Source: Odiellus spinosus
Lineage: Eukaryota; Arthropoda; Arachnida; Opiliones; Phalangiidae
Assembly: GCA_963920705.1 (NCBI GenBank)
Contig: OY987232.1
Location: forward strand, 7,008,200-7,072,199
Direction of reading: 5' to 3'
DNA length: 64,000 nt
Shown: positions 32,104 to 45,545 of the stretch, piece by piece
Layout of the letters: each line of letters opens with the position of its first letter
How positions within the stretch are numbered: position 1 is the stretch's first letter
Notes under the pieces: model-generated
Seen by the model: the letters and a program-made list of their open reading frames with translations, nothing else
Told to the model about the DNA's origin: nothing
The model's database searches: none
Translations under genes and position numbers: made by a program

Positions 32104-33904
32104 TTATCCAGTTTCTAAATTCACGCAATTATCCGGCACTCTATTTCTGAACAAAAAACCCTTGAATAATAGTCTTTTATACTGAAATCCTTTAATCTCA
32201 TCTATCATAGGGCCCTCATTATGATCCAGCTGCGGTTCTATTTTATTTAAATATGAGTGATCTCTAACAGAGTTTTGTTTAAGAGATTTCAATTCTTTCA
32301 ACCTTGATACTACTTGTTGGAGGGGCTTGTTGGGTGATCTTACTAATTTTTTCAAACGACCGAGGTATGATTCGAGGGGAAATGCTGAAAAATTATCTAG
32401 AGGCCCGTATATTTTAACATTATCAGCTAAGTGAACGAGGTTATGTATGTTGTAAACACGCATTTCTTTCCCATAAAATTCATGAGCGACCTCAACGTAA
32501 TTAACAAGAAGCGACTTAGCATAGTTTATCATTTCTTCTGACACCTGTTTAGTGCACAGAATAGTAATTGCACAGTGGAATAATTGAAAATGGTCAACTA
32601 AATAGTTTGGAAAAAGATTTCTAAAAACAAAGACCCCTGTATACAGTAAAAATTTCCTAAACTCTGTCGCTTTGCATTTATCAACTTCATCTATGCCACG
32701 AGGTTTTCTAGAAAATTCTTCCGGTGTATATTGAGAAAAAGCTTTGAGCTTTATAGATAATTGATCTAGAATAAAAGCAGGTTGTTTGACTAAAGATTTA
32801 GTTTTAGATAAAAACTTGATTATTCTTTTGACACATCCTAAACAAACTAAATGCATGTAATCGAGCGGGATATATTTAATCATATCAATAGGCAAATTTA
32901 AAAGCGGAGAATCATCTTGATTGTGATGTTCAATATGAGTTTTGTTTCTAAAACTTAAATCTGTCCTTAGAGGGGCATTTGTCAAATTAAAAATACTCTC
33001 CCCTTTGCTCACAATTATCACAACCAAAATAGCCATAGTGATTTTTAATACCTTTTACATAAGCTTTCGCCGGAGCATCACATATAAAAGGCCCTAATTT
33101 AATACTGTAGGATTTATTTCTAAACTCAATCCCAGCTTGATCTAGTTGGATTGCCTCGGATATGAATTTTCCAAGATATAGATTAAGTGTTTTAGGTTTC
33201 CCATTGCCACGATATAAACCAACAACAAAAGGTTCAGATTTTAGAGTATCTTTACACATGGCCAAAATAGGCCAAAAATCTGAGTATGTACTCTTATAAA
33301 CCGGGATCCCATTAATATTAAATAATATCTGAAGAACTCTTACACTAGAATCCTTAACTCCAGTTTCCAGTTTATTTAATAGCCCATCTACCAAGCCCAA
33401 GTGATAATATTCACCATTTTCTAATTTATCAACTTTGAGTGCATGCTGAACACTATTATCGAGAAGCGTTCTTGAATCTAACGGCAAGCAAGGATGATGG
33501 GTTTTCAAAATTCTAAGCAATTCATTTAAAGCGACATGGCTTAAGCTGTTCTTTAAGGCCCATTATTTCAAATTTTCACGCAGATTTGAGGTTTCATCAT
33601 CAGAGGTACTAGATTCAGAAAAAGGGTCGGAGAAAAAGTCATCCTCAGAAATATTAGTTTCATTATCACTGCTGTTATCGCAACTAGAATAAACAGGATA
33701 ATCATTCAGATCTGGTTCAGAGTTTCCTACGGAATCCGAACTATAAGTACTTTCGTCAAAATCTAGGGTTTCATAATTAGAGGCATTTACGGGCATGCTA
33801 TCATCGTGTATATCAGAATAATTGGCTATTTCTCTTAAATGTTGATTAACATTAGCAGTTATATTCCTGATTTTTTGTCGTTTTGAAATTTCTTGGCGCT
33901 TCAT
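32104..33904 (-). pseudogene. TNP2-like DNA transposase (widespread invertebrate family), one nonsense, one frameshift
   Basis: Starts at the ATG at 33,904 with an acidic, Ser-rich N-terminal 113 residues. After an in-frame TAA at 33,563 the frame continues with LLRILKTHHP, LPLDSRTLL, NGEYYHLGL, INGIPVYKS, PFVVGLYRGNGKP, FICDAPAKAYVKGIKNHYGY and CDNC. A frameshift near 33,000 leads to RTDLSFR, DYMHLVCLGCVKR, RKPRGIDEV, KATEFRKFLLYTGV, YNIHNLVHLADNV and SAFPLESYLGRLKKLVR. This is a family with an RNase H-like transposase region, abundant in arthropods and cnidarians and usually left unnamed. The copy is inactive. Confidence 0.7.
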
Positions 33905-35834
33905 TTTTATAACTTTTTAAGGATAAATTTAAAGATAATTATTACGGATAATTATAGGTTTTGTAATGATTATATATTTTGCCAATTTAGTTTAATTAAT
34001 ATGAAAATATCACAATCATCGTGTTAAATGATTTGTAAAGCTCCGTACATACAGAGCGAACTAGAGATCAAACAGGGACCTTGAATTATATTTTATAATC
34101 CTAAATTTTATTTAAGAAATGCTCTGTTTGACGTGACGTGGGCAAATTCTAGAGTAAACACCTTTCACCGCTTTTGGCTTTACAAACGTGACTCGCGAAT
34201 TGTAACCAACTGGTGCTACTTCTTTAATCAAATCAGTGGATTAATATTTTAATTAGGCCTAAGTGAACTTACTTTATTAAAAACAACGTCCAAGAAATCT
34301 TGCATAAAATCCAAAAAGATTTTAGAAAGGATTGAAGAATATAGCTTTATATATTATAACTCCCTAAGAATAGGAAGAATAAAATTAAAACTGCTGTTAC
34401 AAATCGGGAAAGAATATTTGATAATTTGTCTTACTTGTAGAAGTCTTCAAGTAGGTCCAAGATTTTAACTTTCTAGCCGGCTTTACCCGTCGTCAGTCAA
34501 TCACGTTACAACTCGAGGTAACCAAGGCTTAACGTTACGCGAATTATTTATAATATTATTTTCGCGCTTGCTTTACTTTCTTTAAAATCTACGTGAACAC
34601 AGTAAGCTTATGAACATAATTACAGTTTAACTTAAGTTTAAAAGGTCGTTCTGAACTTATTTTTTGACCACGCTGATCGGAAAAGGAATTTTGGAAATAA
34701 ATGCCTGTAATTGGCGGCGACTACTCGGTGAGTGGCTAGCCGCGAGCGCTGGCGCTAGCCTCTAGCTTAAGAAAAACGGGCAAAGTGGGGAGTGGACGAG
34801 TGGTGTCAAGGTTACTAAAAACCAGGAACGTTTTTTCGGGTAGGTACTAGGGACAGAAGACTACCGCTATTTTAAAATAGATTTAAAGTGGACCTGCTGC
34901 CTAGCAAATTAATTGGAATTCATTATGATAAATTAGTTAAAGGTACAGACCGGGATAAAAAAAAGTGTGTCTTAAATTATAGAGCGTATATTAAAACGAC
35001 TAATATCATATCGCAAAAAATTTAATAGTTAGTAGATATTAAGATATTTGCGTTTATTATAATCAAAAAGTGATCTCTAGTGAACGCCATTTTAGTTTTT
35101 TCATACCCTTTCGATGCCTGCTGAGGATCGGCTTCGTCAATTGGTTTATTTCTTACCTAAAGTCACTTGACTCTAGCTGAAAATAGATGTGGGTATAAGC
35201 GCGCTCAATTTCTTTAGAGTCAAATAAGATATGCCGAGCCGAAACATAGGCTACTTCCGAAGGATCCCGAACCTAGCCCGAAGGTCGGTCGGCCAGCTGA
35301 GCTAGTAGTAGTCAGTGCTAGGTATTAACCGAGTCTTAAGTTGATTTGAAGAATTAGAAGGTAAGAACTAAACTGCATTCATTAATTACGCAATTAGGCA
35401 TGTTTTCGTAGAAAGTTAGAAATCACAATCACAAAATTACGGGTCTTCTTACGAAGTTACGAACAGACGATCCGACTGCAGCCGACTCGAATGGCCTTCG
35501 TTTAGCGAATCTTTATTGGGTCACTTAAAGGCCAATCATTGAAGCGGATCCTTATTTTTAAAACTCGAAATGCCGGGAAGCAAATATGGCGTTCTTCTAG
35601 GAACGTAAATTTCGGTTTTAAAATGATATTTATAAATCACTATAATGTGTTTTGATTTGTAGGTTTTTAAGCATGTTCTTTCCAATGGAAGTACTTTTAA
35701 AGTTGGGTTGCCTTTCCCTTTAAGGTTAAACTCGTTCAATAATGAATGCAATAAATGGAATATTTTCTAAGCTCCTCCTTATGTGGCTACCCAAAAATTT
35801 AACCCTGATTGAGAGGAGGAGAGTTTCGGTCAGA

Positions 35835-35893
35835 GTATGGACCATAGATAAAATAACTACGTATACGAAGTTATTTTATCTATGGTATGGACC
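35835..35893. repeat. 44-46 bp near-perfect palindrome with 9-bp direct repeats
   Basis: CCATAGATAAAATAACT is mirrored by AGTTATTTTATCTATGG around ACGTATACGA (one A-A mismatch). GTATGGACC flanks it on both sides (35,835-35,843 and 35,885-35,893), so it could be a tiny insertion with a target duplication. TATACGAAGTTAT equals one loxP arm and the other half differs at one base, but the arms overlap and there is no 8-bp spacer. Confidence 0.7.
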
Positions 35894-36284
35894 CTAACCC
35901 AAGAACGAGCGGGAAACGGGGGGGGGGGAAGCTAGGGGGACGTTTCTAGTAAGAAGCCCCGGCTAGCGCTAAGCCCGGTTGAATGGGAAAACCGGCAGTC
36001 CTAGCTTCAACTATACAAAATTACCTTCTTCAAGATGGAGAAGGAGCACGTGATACAAATAAATATTTTTTCGTTTCCCTGGAATATGTTGCAAAGGGAC
36101 AAAGGGCGTTTTATTTCAAACTTATTTTGTTAATTAAGATACAGGATTCTAGGATCTACCAAACGTAATTCTGTCAAGAGGAATTAACAATATGGCTTAA
36201 GCTGACGCGAATTGATAACCTATATAAAACATCATTGCAATAAAAGTAGCCTTTGTGAACATCATGTTAAAAACCTTCTACACT

Positions 36285-36320
36285 CGGCCGGCCATTTTCC
36301 TTATGGAAAATGGCCGGCCG
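36285..36320. repeat. 36-bp GC-rich hairpin
   Basis: A perfect 16-bp stem (CGGCCGGCCATTTTCC and its complement) closes a TTAT loop. It is not linked to a gene. Confidence 0.75.
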
Positions 36321-37138
36321 GCCGATTGAATTAGCTTCCTAGGTGGCTTTTAAGCCGGGTTATTTTCACGTGATAAAAACCCCCAATTTCCAGCCATAGA
36401 CTCGAATATTTGTGGTTCAATTTTAAGCGTGTATTTCACGTATATTTCCATATGGTTATAAACAGTGAAAATTTTTGTTTTTTCTCAAATGAAAATACAC
36501 GTGTTTTGCACTTCGCAAAAAAACTTACACGTTATATACACCTCTCGCACCTGAAACAAACTTAGAACACACGGTGAATTGCTAGCTGGGTGGTTAAGTA
36601 AAATGTGGTTTACCAAATCTAGAATTCTATACATGCATTGATTTCTGAGTAATGAGTTAGAATCCATTTCTTCAAATTATTTCTATATTTTTCTTGAATT
36701 GGTTCATTTTAAAACTCCAGGGGCAAAATATTAAAAAGCTTGTACCCTAGGTACATGGTTTGACTGCCTTCTCTTAGATTCCAAGTTTGGGCCAGTGCTG
36801 GGTGTGACAATCACGCGCATCTAGTTGCCTTGGCTACGCGCATCACGTGACCCAGGGACCGTTTAAATACAGGACGATAATTCGCTAGCCTTCAACAGTA
36901 CAAAATATCATTCTCATGGCATCGGGTCAGTAAGACGCGAGAAAAATAGGATTCAAAGGTCGTTTTTTTTCCTTCCTCAAAGTGATTTACCACGTGATCA
37001 GCGTAATTTCTGAGTATTTTCGGAGATTTTCTCAGCAGGGGGTGCCAATTTACAATAAGGTTTCGATTGTAGTTCTTTCCACCACAGTTTGCAGCGCGTA
37101 CAAACTTACCCCATCCGTTATCTTTACGTATTGTTTAT

Positions 37139-40100
37139 TTATAGGGATAATGAGGGCCTCCATTTACGCGTGCTGACAATCACGTTTGGTAACCATTTTC
37201 CCGCAGCTGGCTCACTCTCTGTAGTTCACCTTAATTTGGCAGCGCGTATAAACCTACTCTTTCCTTTATCTCTAAGAATTGTTTACTTAGAAATATAGGT
37301 AGCGTTACTATAAAAATTCGGTAAACACTAAAATGTGAATAGAGTAACGAGACCGCCTTTGCCAAAAATAATAAAAAAATTCGCACGAATTCTCAACTCT
37401 TACCATTGACGACGAGTTGACGACATGCGTCAATTTAGTGGCGCGTGAATGTACCACTAGAACGAAGGGGAAAACGGGGGGAAGCTAGTAGCTAGAGGCC
37501 AGAAAGCGGTAAGCGAGTTTCAATGGGAAAACAGGCAGTCCAAAACTCCTTCTCCCTATACTCTCCTAGTTTCTACTACTTTGATATAAAAGAGTGTCTA
37601 TTTCTTTGTATTTACGTGTATTATTAATGAAGGCACCCACAAAAGTTTGCTTTAGGGTCATTAAGTTAAATATTTGATATGCGTCTCTATTTGAATATCG
37701 ATACGGTTTATTTATACAGGTTTTTACTAATTTATTTTGAGATTTGATAAGCGGGTTTAAAATATTTTTCGAGGCGCATCCTCAAATTAACACACCATAA
37801 GCAAATAATGACTGTGCTTATGCGAAGTATACTGTTCGTAGAAGTTTAGTGTACAAAACATTTCGCAGTATTCTAAAATTATACAAAACGTATCTAATAG
37901 TCTTACATAATTTAGTTATATGCACGTCCCATTTTAAATCAGCATCGATATAAATGCCAAGGTATTTAGTATTAGACACCTTTTCAATCTTCCTACAGCC
38001 GTGGCATACATTTTTAGTTGATCCACATGATTGATTACTATGTAAAATTAAATCTATTACTGGTTCGTCTCCCCTCCGAAAGCCAAAGGAGATATAATTC
38101 GTTTTTTGTATGTTAAGGCTTAATAGATTAGCATTTAACCAATATAGTAAGTTAGGGCCAGTCCTTTTGTAGCTTTGTCATATACGTCCTCCCATGTATC
38201 CGAAATATATACGAGCACAGTATCGTCTGCAAAGGAAGTTAATGAATCGGACATAATTGCATCGCATAGGTCATTGATGTATATCAAGAATAAGATTGGG
38301 CCTAATACTGTTCCTTGATGAGGAACGCCACAGGTAATATTTTCTGGTTCACTAATACCCTCTTAAGACGAGGCGTAATTAGCCGTGGTTTAATCAGATT
38401 TAACCGAGGTTTACATAGCCTTTTCAGTTCAATAAACCTCGGTTAATTTTGAATAAACCATGGTTAAATCTGATTAAACCGGCTAGTTACGCCTCGTCTG
38501 AAAAGGGTATTAGAGTGCTTTTGATTTTAACCAATGACTTCCTATTTGATATATAGCTCTTGAGCCACTTTAATGGGAGTAATCTTATTCCATATCGCAC
38601 AAGTTTCTCAATTAATAGGTTATGGCTAATCGTATCGAATGCTTTTGCTAAGTCCAAAAAAATAGCCATGGCCTATTTATTACGATCAAGTGATTGGTGC
38701 ATAAAATTTTTAAAACTATATAGAGCGTCACTGGAGGACTTATTAGATTGGAAACCGAACTGATTTTTTAGATTGGAAACCGAACTGATTTTTTAGATAT
38801 AATTATATTTTTTCCAGGTATTTAATAAGTCTTATTTTCATACCCTTTTCAAAAATTTTAGAAATATGAGTAAGCACCAGCTTTATATTTTGGGGTAATT
38901 AGCGAAAGTTTTAGCATATCAGGAAATACACCTGTTTCGATACTTAAGTTAATTATATAATTTAATGGTTTGGTTATGAGATTTTTGACTGTCTTAAAAG
39001 TTTTTATATCGATGTTATCAATACCTGGGGACGAATTTTTCAAATCAATAATATGATTAAATATTTCATTTTCCGTGACTGGCTCAAAAAACATACTATT
39101 TGTATTCAGGCCATGAGCTAGGGTCAGTCCATTATCTGTTTGGTGGTCTAAGTCTATACTATTTTGCGCCATATGGTCTCCAATTCTCGAGAAATACCGA
39201 TTAAAAGCATTAGATACCATCAAGGGCTTATCTAAGGAGTCTATTACCTTATTCTCAATTTTAATTTTTAGTTCTTGATTCGATCGCTTGTCATTCTTAA
39301 TTATATCTCCCAAATAATACGACACACTTTTGAGGGGTCATTTTTTGTCGAATTAATTTTAATACTATAATATGTATTTTTTGCAAATCGGAGGAGAGAC
39401 GCTAGTTTCCGCCTATATAATTTAAAATGTTTTTTTAAAGAATCGTTAAAAGGTTCTTTACCCAATTTTCGTTTAAGACTATCGCGTTTCCTGATACTTT
39501 TAATTAGCCCTTTCTTAATCCAAGGTTTTAAAGACAAACTGTCTTTTATGAGTTATCTTTTTTAGAAATGGTATTTTGGTGGCTAATTTAATATAAAAGT
39601 GTAAGGTTTCAACAAAATACGGGTAGCAATATCAACATCAGTTGAATTTAAGACATTGTACCATTTTTCGAAATGAATCAAAGTCAATAATTTAGTGTAA
39701 TCTATTTCGTTTTTAAAAGTCTCCATAGCGCTAGTTAATCGAGGTTCATTTTTTATCAAGCTCAAATTTCAGTTCACTAGCCGGTGGTCAGTAATATGGG
39801 TATCAAAAATGAGCGAAAACGTGTCTTTATGGGAGTGATAATTACTAGATTTTATAAAATAGTGGTCTAAGCAGGATTTGCTGGTCGTTGTAATTCTTGT
39901 ATAATTTGTAATATGGGATAAGAAGCCTTGAGAGTTCAATAAATCCAAATAATCTTCGTTTTCTGTACCAGGTATCGTGTCTTAAATGTTAATATTTATA
40001 TCACCCATGATGACATTATGGTTAAAGTTCTAAGATTTCAGTTCCATTTCCAAGTCACTTAAAAAGTCCGTAGTAGTAGAGTTGGGGGATAGGTATATCT

Positions 40101-41583
40101 AAAAACTCTAAATGTATAGTATTTGGGGGATATGTTTTCCTTTCACTCGATAAATCTAATAAATCCATACGAATACTGTTAGATGAGCCAATGACAACTT
40201 CAGAAGTCAGAAATTTAATTCCCTCTTTTATGTAAGCTCAGGTTATTAAATTTTGTTGTTTGAACAATTTTATATAATTCTAATGGACAGTTCCTAGTCC
40301 AACACTCTGTTAAAATAATAATATCAGGAAAAAATTTAAATTCATTTAATATCACACAAAACTCATGAAAGTGCTTTGCAATGCTTCTTATATTGAACTG
40401 AATTAATTTTAAATCATTAGTAGCCAAGTAATTATTACATATATTATAATCATTTATAATCGGTTGTTTTTTCGAATTTAGGTTAATAATGTTAATTAAA
40501 TCGTTTGCTAGTTGTGTCATTTAGGTTAGAATAGATTTAACTTTTTAATATATATCAACGATTTATTCTTAACGCAAGTCAGCTTGGTTTTTTACTTTCA
40601 ACGCTTTAGAATTTTCTTCCTTTCGCATATAAACGCCTCCCGACGCTACCCAGACAAATTTAATATCATTTTTTTTTGGCAAATATTTTCATGTCATACA
40701 ATAGTTTTTTATTAAAACCTCTTAATTGTTCATTAATGTAAACTGGGTCTTTCGAGAGATTTTTATGTATATCTTTGGCAAAAATACCATTTTTCCTTTT
40801 CTCTTTAAAGGCCTTCATCCACCATTTAAAATTTTTTCGTTAGCAAATTTTAAAAGGATTTTGCTCGGCTTTATCTTGGCCTATTTTAATTTTGGGTAGT
40901 CTATAGCAATCAACAAGATCTCTCTCATCAAACGTGAGTTTTAAAACTTTACTTATTAAATTAACAATTATTCCAACATTCTCGTTTCTCGTTTCTTCAA
41001 TTCCAATAATTTCAATGTTATTTTTTAACTGATTTTGATCTACTTGGTTAATTATATCTTCCATAGACACAGCCTTTTTCTCTAGAACTAAATTCTTAGC
41101 TAATAGTACAGGCATTCTAAGGTTTGACCCGGAACAAATTAGAACGGTTACGAAAATTTCCATACTTATAGAATCGAATGCGTTCTTTAACGTGGTGAGG
41201 TCTCCCAATCTCGCAGGCGTGGGAAAATCCGCCATCTTGGAAAATGGCCGCCAAAATTAATAAAAATATGCATAACTTTAGATGTAATTATCGGATTGAC
41301 TGATAGTTAAGCTCAAAATGTAGCTTAAGACACTCCGCACAAAATTTGTTCTATGCATGTTTAGCGTTTATCAAACCGTAAGCTCGCAAACATGCATTGA
41401 AACTGGTGAAATTGATAAATTTAGGGAAATATGAAGTTTCCGCGGAAAACCATTTAAGATTTTGTTATAATTTCGTAGTTTCAATAATAGGACGCGTTTT
41501 TCTAAGTATTGTTGCCTTTAAAACGTTTAATGAAGAGAAAATATTCCGCCATTTTGGAAAATGGCGACCAAAATTATAAAAAC
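37139..41583 (-). pseudogene. non-LTR retrotransposon (LINE), left copy
   Basis: Read on the minus strand: a roughly 350-bp 5' region (41,583-41,236); ORF1 from ATG 41,235 with an RRM-like segment (NNIEIIGIEETRNEN, then DLVDCYRLPKI); an endonuclease start (KLIQFNIRSI, DIIILTECW, 40,420-40,290); RT N-terminal parts (39,537-38,858, including SSPGIDNIDIKTFK); RT motif A AIFLDLAKAFDTISH (38,666-38,622); motif B VPHQGTVLGP (with an extra His) near 38,320; motif C FADDTVLVY near 38,230; and a C-terminal domain to about 37,560. Many frameshifts, the MITE at 38,353-38,513 and a 25-bp tandem duplication at 38,749-38,798 break it. ORF1 type suggests a CR1/Jockey-like clade. Confidence 0.8.
38353..38513. 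mobile_element. MITE inside left LINE copy
   Basis: TAATACCCTCTTAAGACGAG and its inverted counterpart CGTCTGAAAAGGGTATTA bound a 160-bp unit that folds almost along its full length. It sits inside the RT region. An identical unit is at the same site in the right arm (47,959-48,119). Confidence 0.8.
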
Positions 41584-44500
41584 TTCATAACATAACCAGG
41601 TATACTTAAAATGTAGAATAGTTATTTAAGTTCATTCGCTACCAGTTTTAACCTATACAAATATTTTGGTACAATTTTAAAGCAGAGAGCTCTTACACAT
41701 ATAGCCTCAGGGAATTTAGCGTATCGTTACGAACCCGTTCGAAGGTCGGTTTTGTTTTCTTTCTGCCTCTAGTAAAATGACCAGCTCGAAGGTTCAAGTA
41801 AATGCATTAAAATTTTGTCAGAAATGAGAAAAAGGCTCAGTCGAATGTTGTTGTTTTTAGCTGTTAGTCATATTATATATTTCTTAAAACAAGTATGGAA
41901 GTAGTTTGTCTGATATGTAGTTCGGATTTTGGGAATAAAAAAACTGTTCTAGTTACAAAGGGTCTCCAAACTGTCGTTAATGCAAGTTTGAGGAGAAAAG
42001 ATGGACTACACGAGCGTCTTGAACACCTTATATCAGTTCGTTTGCACGAAGATTGTCGGAAACACTATACGCGAGAGGAAAATATTGTGAAATTTCTAGA
42101 CGATGGTAGCTCCAGGTCAAAGGAACCAAAAAAGGATAAATTGTTGAGATCCGAGGTTCATTCGTTCGAGTTTAAAACAAATTGTTTACTCTGTGGAAAT
42201 AATGCAGTCCCCGATAAAAACATCCATCGAGAATTAAAGGTATTGTGCATTTGGTTGAAACAATGGAAATAAAATCAACACTAATTAAAAGATCAAAAGA
42301 TCGAAATGATGAGTGGTCGCGGGTCGTACTAGTCCGTCTTGAAAATGTCATAGATCTTGTAGCTGCTGAAGCGCGCTACCATAAAACCTGCTATACAAAA
42401 TTTTTAACTGAAAATACTGAGAAAAAGAAAATCGGTCGGGGAGTAAATGCCGAACGAGAAGAAGCTTTCATATCTCTTTGTGCCTACCTTGATGGTAACA
42501 ATGAGTGCCAGTATTCTATGACAGAATTAGAGAAACGTTTTAAGGAATTTTGTAATGAAGGAGTGGAGCCTCACGGTACGAAGTATTTAAAACAAAGACT
42601 CATCCGACGTTATGGGAAACAAATTACAATATCTGAACTTATTGGAAAAGATAACATAATTAGTTTCAAAGATCAGGCGTATAAGATAATATCGAATACT
42701 TGGTATTCTAGCAGAAAATTGAATGAGCAAGACGAAAGAATGCGAATCGTAGAAGCTGCTGCGAAAATTATTAGAGAGGATATTCAAACTCGCGTTTACA
42801 ATCTGGAAGAATATCCCTCGGAAGAAGAGATAAGAAACGGTTCAGCTAACCTAATTCCAATAACTTTGGACTTATTTTTAAAAGAAGTGTCGGGGAAAAA
42901 AACGTTTCGAGATCAAGCCACGTTAAGCTTAACAGCATTGAGCCCGCTATAGTAGCGGTTACAAGGCCACTTTATTTCATATCCCCTATTCAGTTGGGCT
43001 TAGCCGTTCATCTCCACAAGCAGATCGGGTCGCGTTACGTAATTGACATAATATCCCATCTAGGTTTCTGTTCATCCTACACGGAAGTAACGAAATTTGA
43101 GAACAGTATTTTGGTGTCTAATGAGTCCCAAATTTTGGACTGTTCGTTTAAACAATTTGTTTTTGACAATGCGGACGTTAATATCCGAACCCTTGACGGA
43201 TTAGGAACCTTCCATTCCATGGGAGGAATAATGTGTGTTACACCTTCTTCCGCTGTTAAGACCACTTTAAAAATGTCACGAACAGTAGAAGATATTCCAG
43301 CTAGCGTTATTGGATCATTTGGAAAAGTTAATATCATACCCTATGAAAAGTCTAGTACATCCGGTCTCAGCAAAATTATCGTAAAAACCTTATTATCGGA
43401 AGACGCTATTCCTACAGAGCTTCAAAATGCCAAATTACTTGACTTCATATGGATGTGTAGATATATGTTGAAGCAGCCAAGTCCTAGCCCAGAATGGAAT
43501 GGTTACATGCAATTAAGTTCAAAGTGTGAAAATAATTACGCTATAAGCAAAGTAATCATACTGCCATTTATTAACTTAAATCCGTCGAACTTGACAACAA
43601 TTTACACTTCTCTTGCCGTTGAACAATGCCATCGATATGACCTGAAATCTTGTGTAGTTACGTATGATCAACCACTATACATTAAAGCGGTAGAGATGGT
43701 TTTGGGGTTGCCCGAGAAATTGTCATCGGTAATAGTTCGACTTGGGGGATTTCACACCCTTATGTCGTTTATGGGTGCTGTGGGCTATATAATGGCTGGT
43801 AGTGGAATTTCTGAAATGTGGGAAACCGTTTACGCCAAAGCGTCAGTGCCTCACATGCTTAATGGACATGCCTATTCCCGGGCACTTCGGGCTCACTTCC
43901 CGGCGCAAAAGGCAATCGGTCAGATTATTCTTGAATCCATTCCGATCATAAAAGAAGACTTACAGAATAAAATTAAAGAAATCCACCGTGATATAATGCA
44001 AAATGCTGTAAGCACTGACGATGTTCGAAGAACAAAAGAAATAATGAGTTTATTATCAGCATTTGAGACTCAAAAGAAAGAATTAAAAAATTTTGGTCGC
44101 GCAGGAAAATTGTGGCTCGATTATTTTGACCAGGTTGAAATAATGCGACTATTTGTTAGAGCTGAACGGACAGGAAACTGGGATCTACACTTATATTGTC
44201 TTAAACAAATGTTGCCATATTTACACGCAGCCGCTCACCTTGCTTACGCGAAATCTACTCAGTTATATGTACAAACGATGTCTCAATTATCTACTATAAT
44301 GAGTTAGACGATCCGACAAAATGTGGTCTGGTATTTGGTCGGACATGACAATTGAGCAAGTTCTAATGCGATCAATGAAAACGTCTGGTGGACTAACAAG
44401 GGGTCGCGGTTTGAGCGAAAGCACACTCGCTCGATGGATCCTAACTAATCCGGTGTGTCTGCAGCTCAGTGAAGCTTTGGAAGACTACTGTGGCGTTTGC

Positions 44501-45545
44501 GCAACAACGTCAGAACAACATGTAGAGATTCGAGAATCACGACAAGTACGCGACGCGACAGACGCTAAGAAGTTTTATGGATGGCTAAGAGATCACACAC
44601 CATTCAAGTACGAGAATTCGTTGGTGTCTCTGGCTTCCGGTGCTGTAGCTGATGAGACTGTAAATTGCGATTCTGCAGTAGAAATTGGGAAAATTTCAAT
44701 GGAATGAATGGCCGGGAAGTCGTTTCTGGAAGCTAAACTTAAGAGAAATGAGAAAGTGAAACCACTAGCGGGAATGAAAAACGTATTAAACTTTGACGGA
44801 GAGGATATTGTTGTGAACCCACAACAATTGTTTAGAAGAATAGCCTGCGCGTTACAACGAGGAGCTGATTTAAAAAACTGCATGTCATATGAACTTACTC
44901 CGGTCGCTCCATCTATGTTTGATGAGTTCTCATTTCGAAAGACAAACAAAGCAACCCTGTCGCATCTTCTTGAGGAGGTTAGTCCTTTAATAATAACTAA
45001 AGAGATGGTTTATGAACAAGTGGTAGTGGATGGTGGATTTCTGCTTCATCGTGTAGTGTGGCCTCGCCTTGCACATACGGGAGTATCTTCAATCTGTACG
45101 TAGATTATGTTAAAAACCACTACGGTGAAACTACAACTGTAGTTTTTGACGGCTATTCAAATGATTTAACCACGAAAGGAGAGGAACATAGGAGAAGGCA
45201 AGCAAAATCAATGGCTCCGGATATCAAAATAGAAGAAAATAACCTCGCAACGACTTCTCAAGACGCATTCCTTAAAAATTCGAAAAACAGAGTCCTTGAT
45301 ACACCATCTTATTACTAGATTTCAATCATCTGGTCTTAGAGCCATTCAAGCAAAAAAGTGACGCTGACGTTCTTATAGCAAAAACAGCGATTGACTTTGG
45401 AAAATGCGAAAATTACAAAACTATTGCTGTCATCGCAGAAGACACAGACGTGCTTGTAATTTTGATAGTTCTCGCTGATACTGAAAATCAAAATTCTTTA
45501 TTTTTGGTAAAAAAACAGCAAGGAAACTCTCCAACGAAAATCTTT

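Larger units (their letters stand above)
33905..37138. other. no gene recognised; contains two foldbacks
   Basis: A 3.2-kb stretch with only short, motif-free open frames. It holds palindromes at 35,841-35,886 and 36,285-36,320. A segment with GCAGCGCGTA, CTTACCCC, CGTATTG and TTTATAGGGA near 37,090-37,148 is a diverged tandem duplicate of 37,230-37,300. A G9 run at 35,920 adjoins it. It may include the 5' region of the TNP2-like transposon, but no terminal repeat was seen. Confidence 0.35.

Noticed and set aside
35850..35871. Functional loxP site or cloning-vector sequence
   Set aside because: Only one arm is exact, the arms overlap and there is no 8-bp spacer.
41230..41583. Inverted repeats at 41,230-41,583 and 47,279-47,600 as short terminal repeats of an Academ transposon
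   Set aside because: They are the 5' regions of the two LINE copies: they run straight into ORF1 and the similarity continues far beyond.
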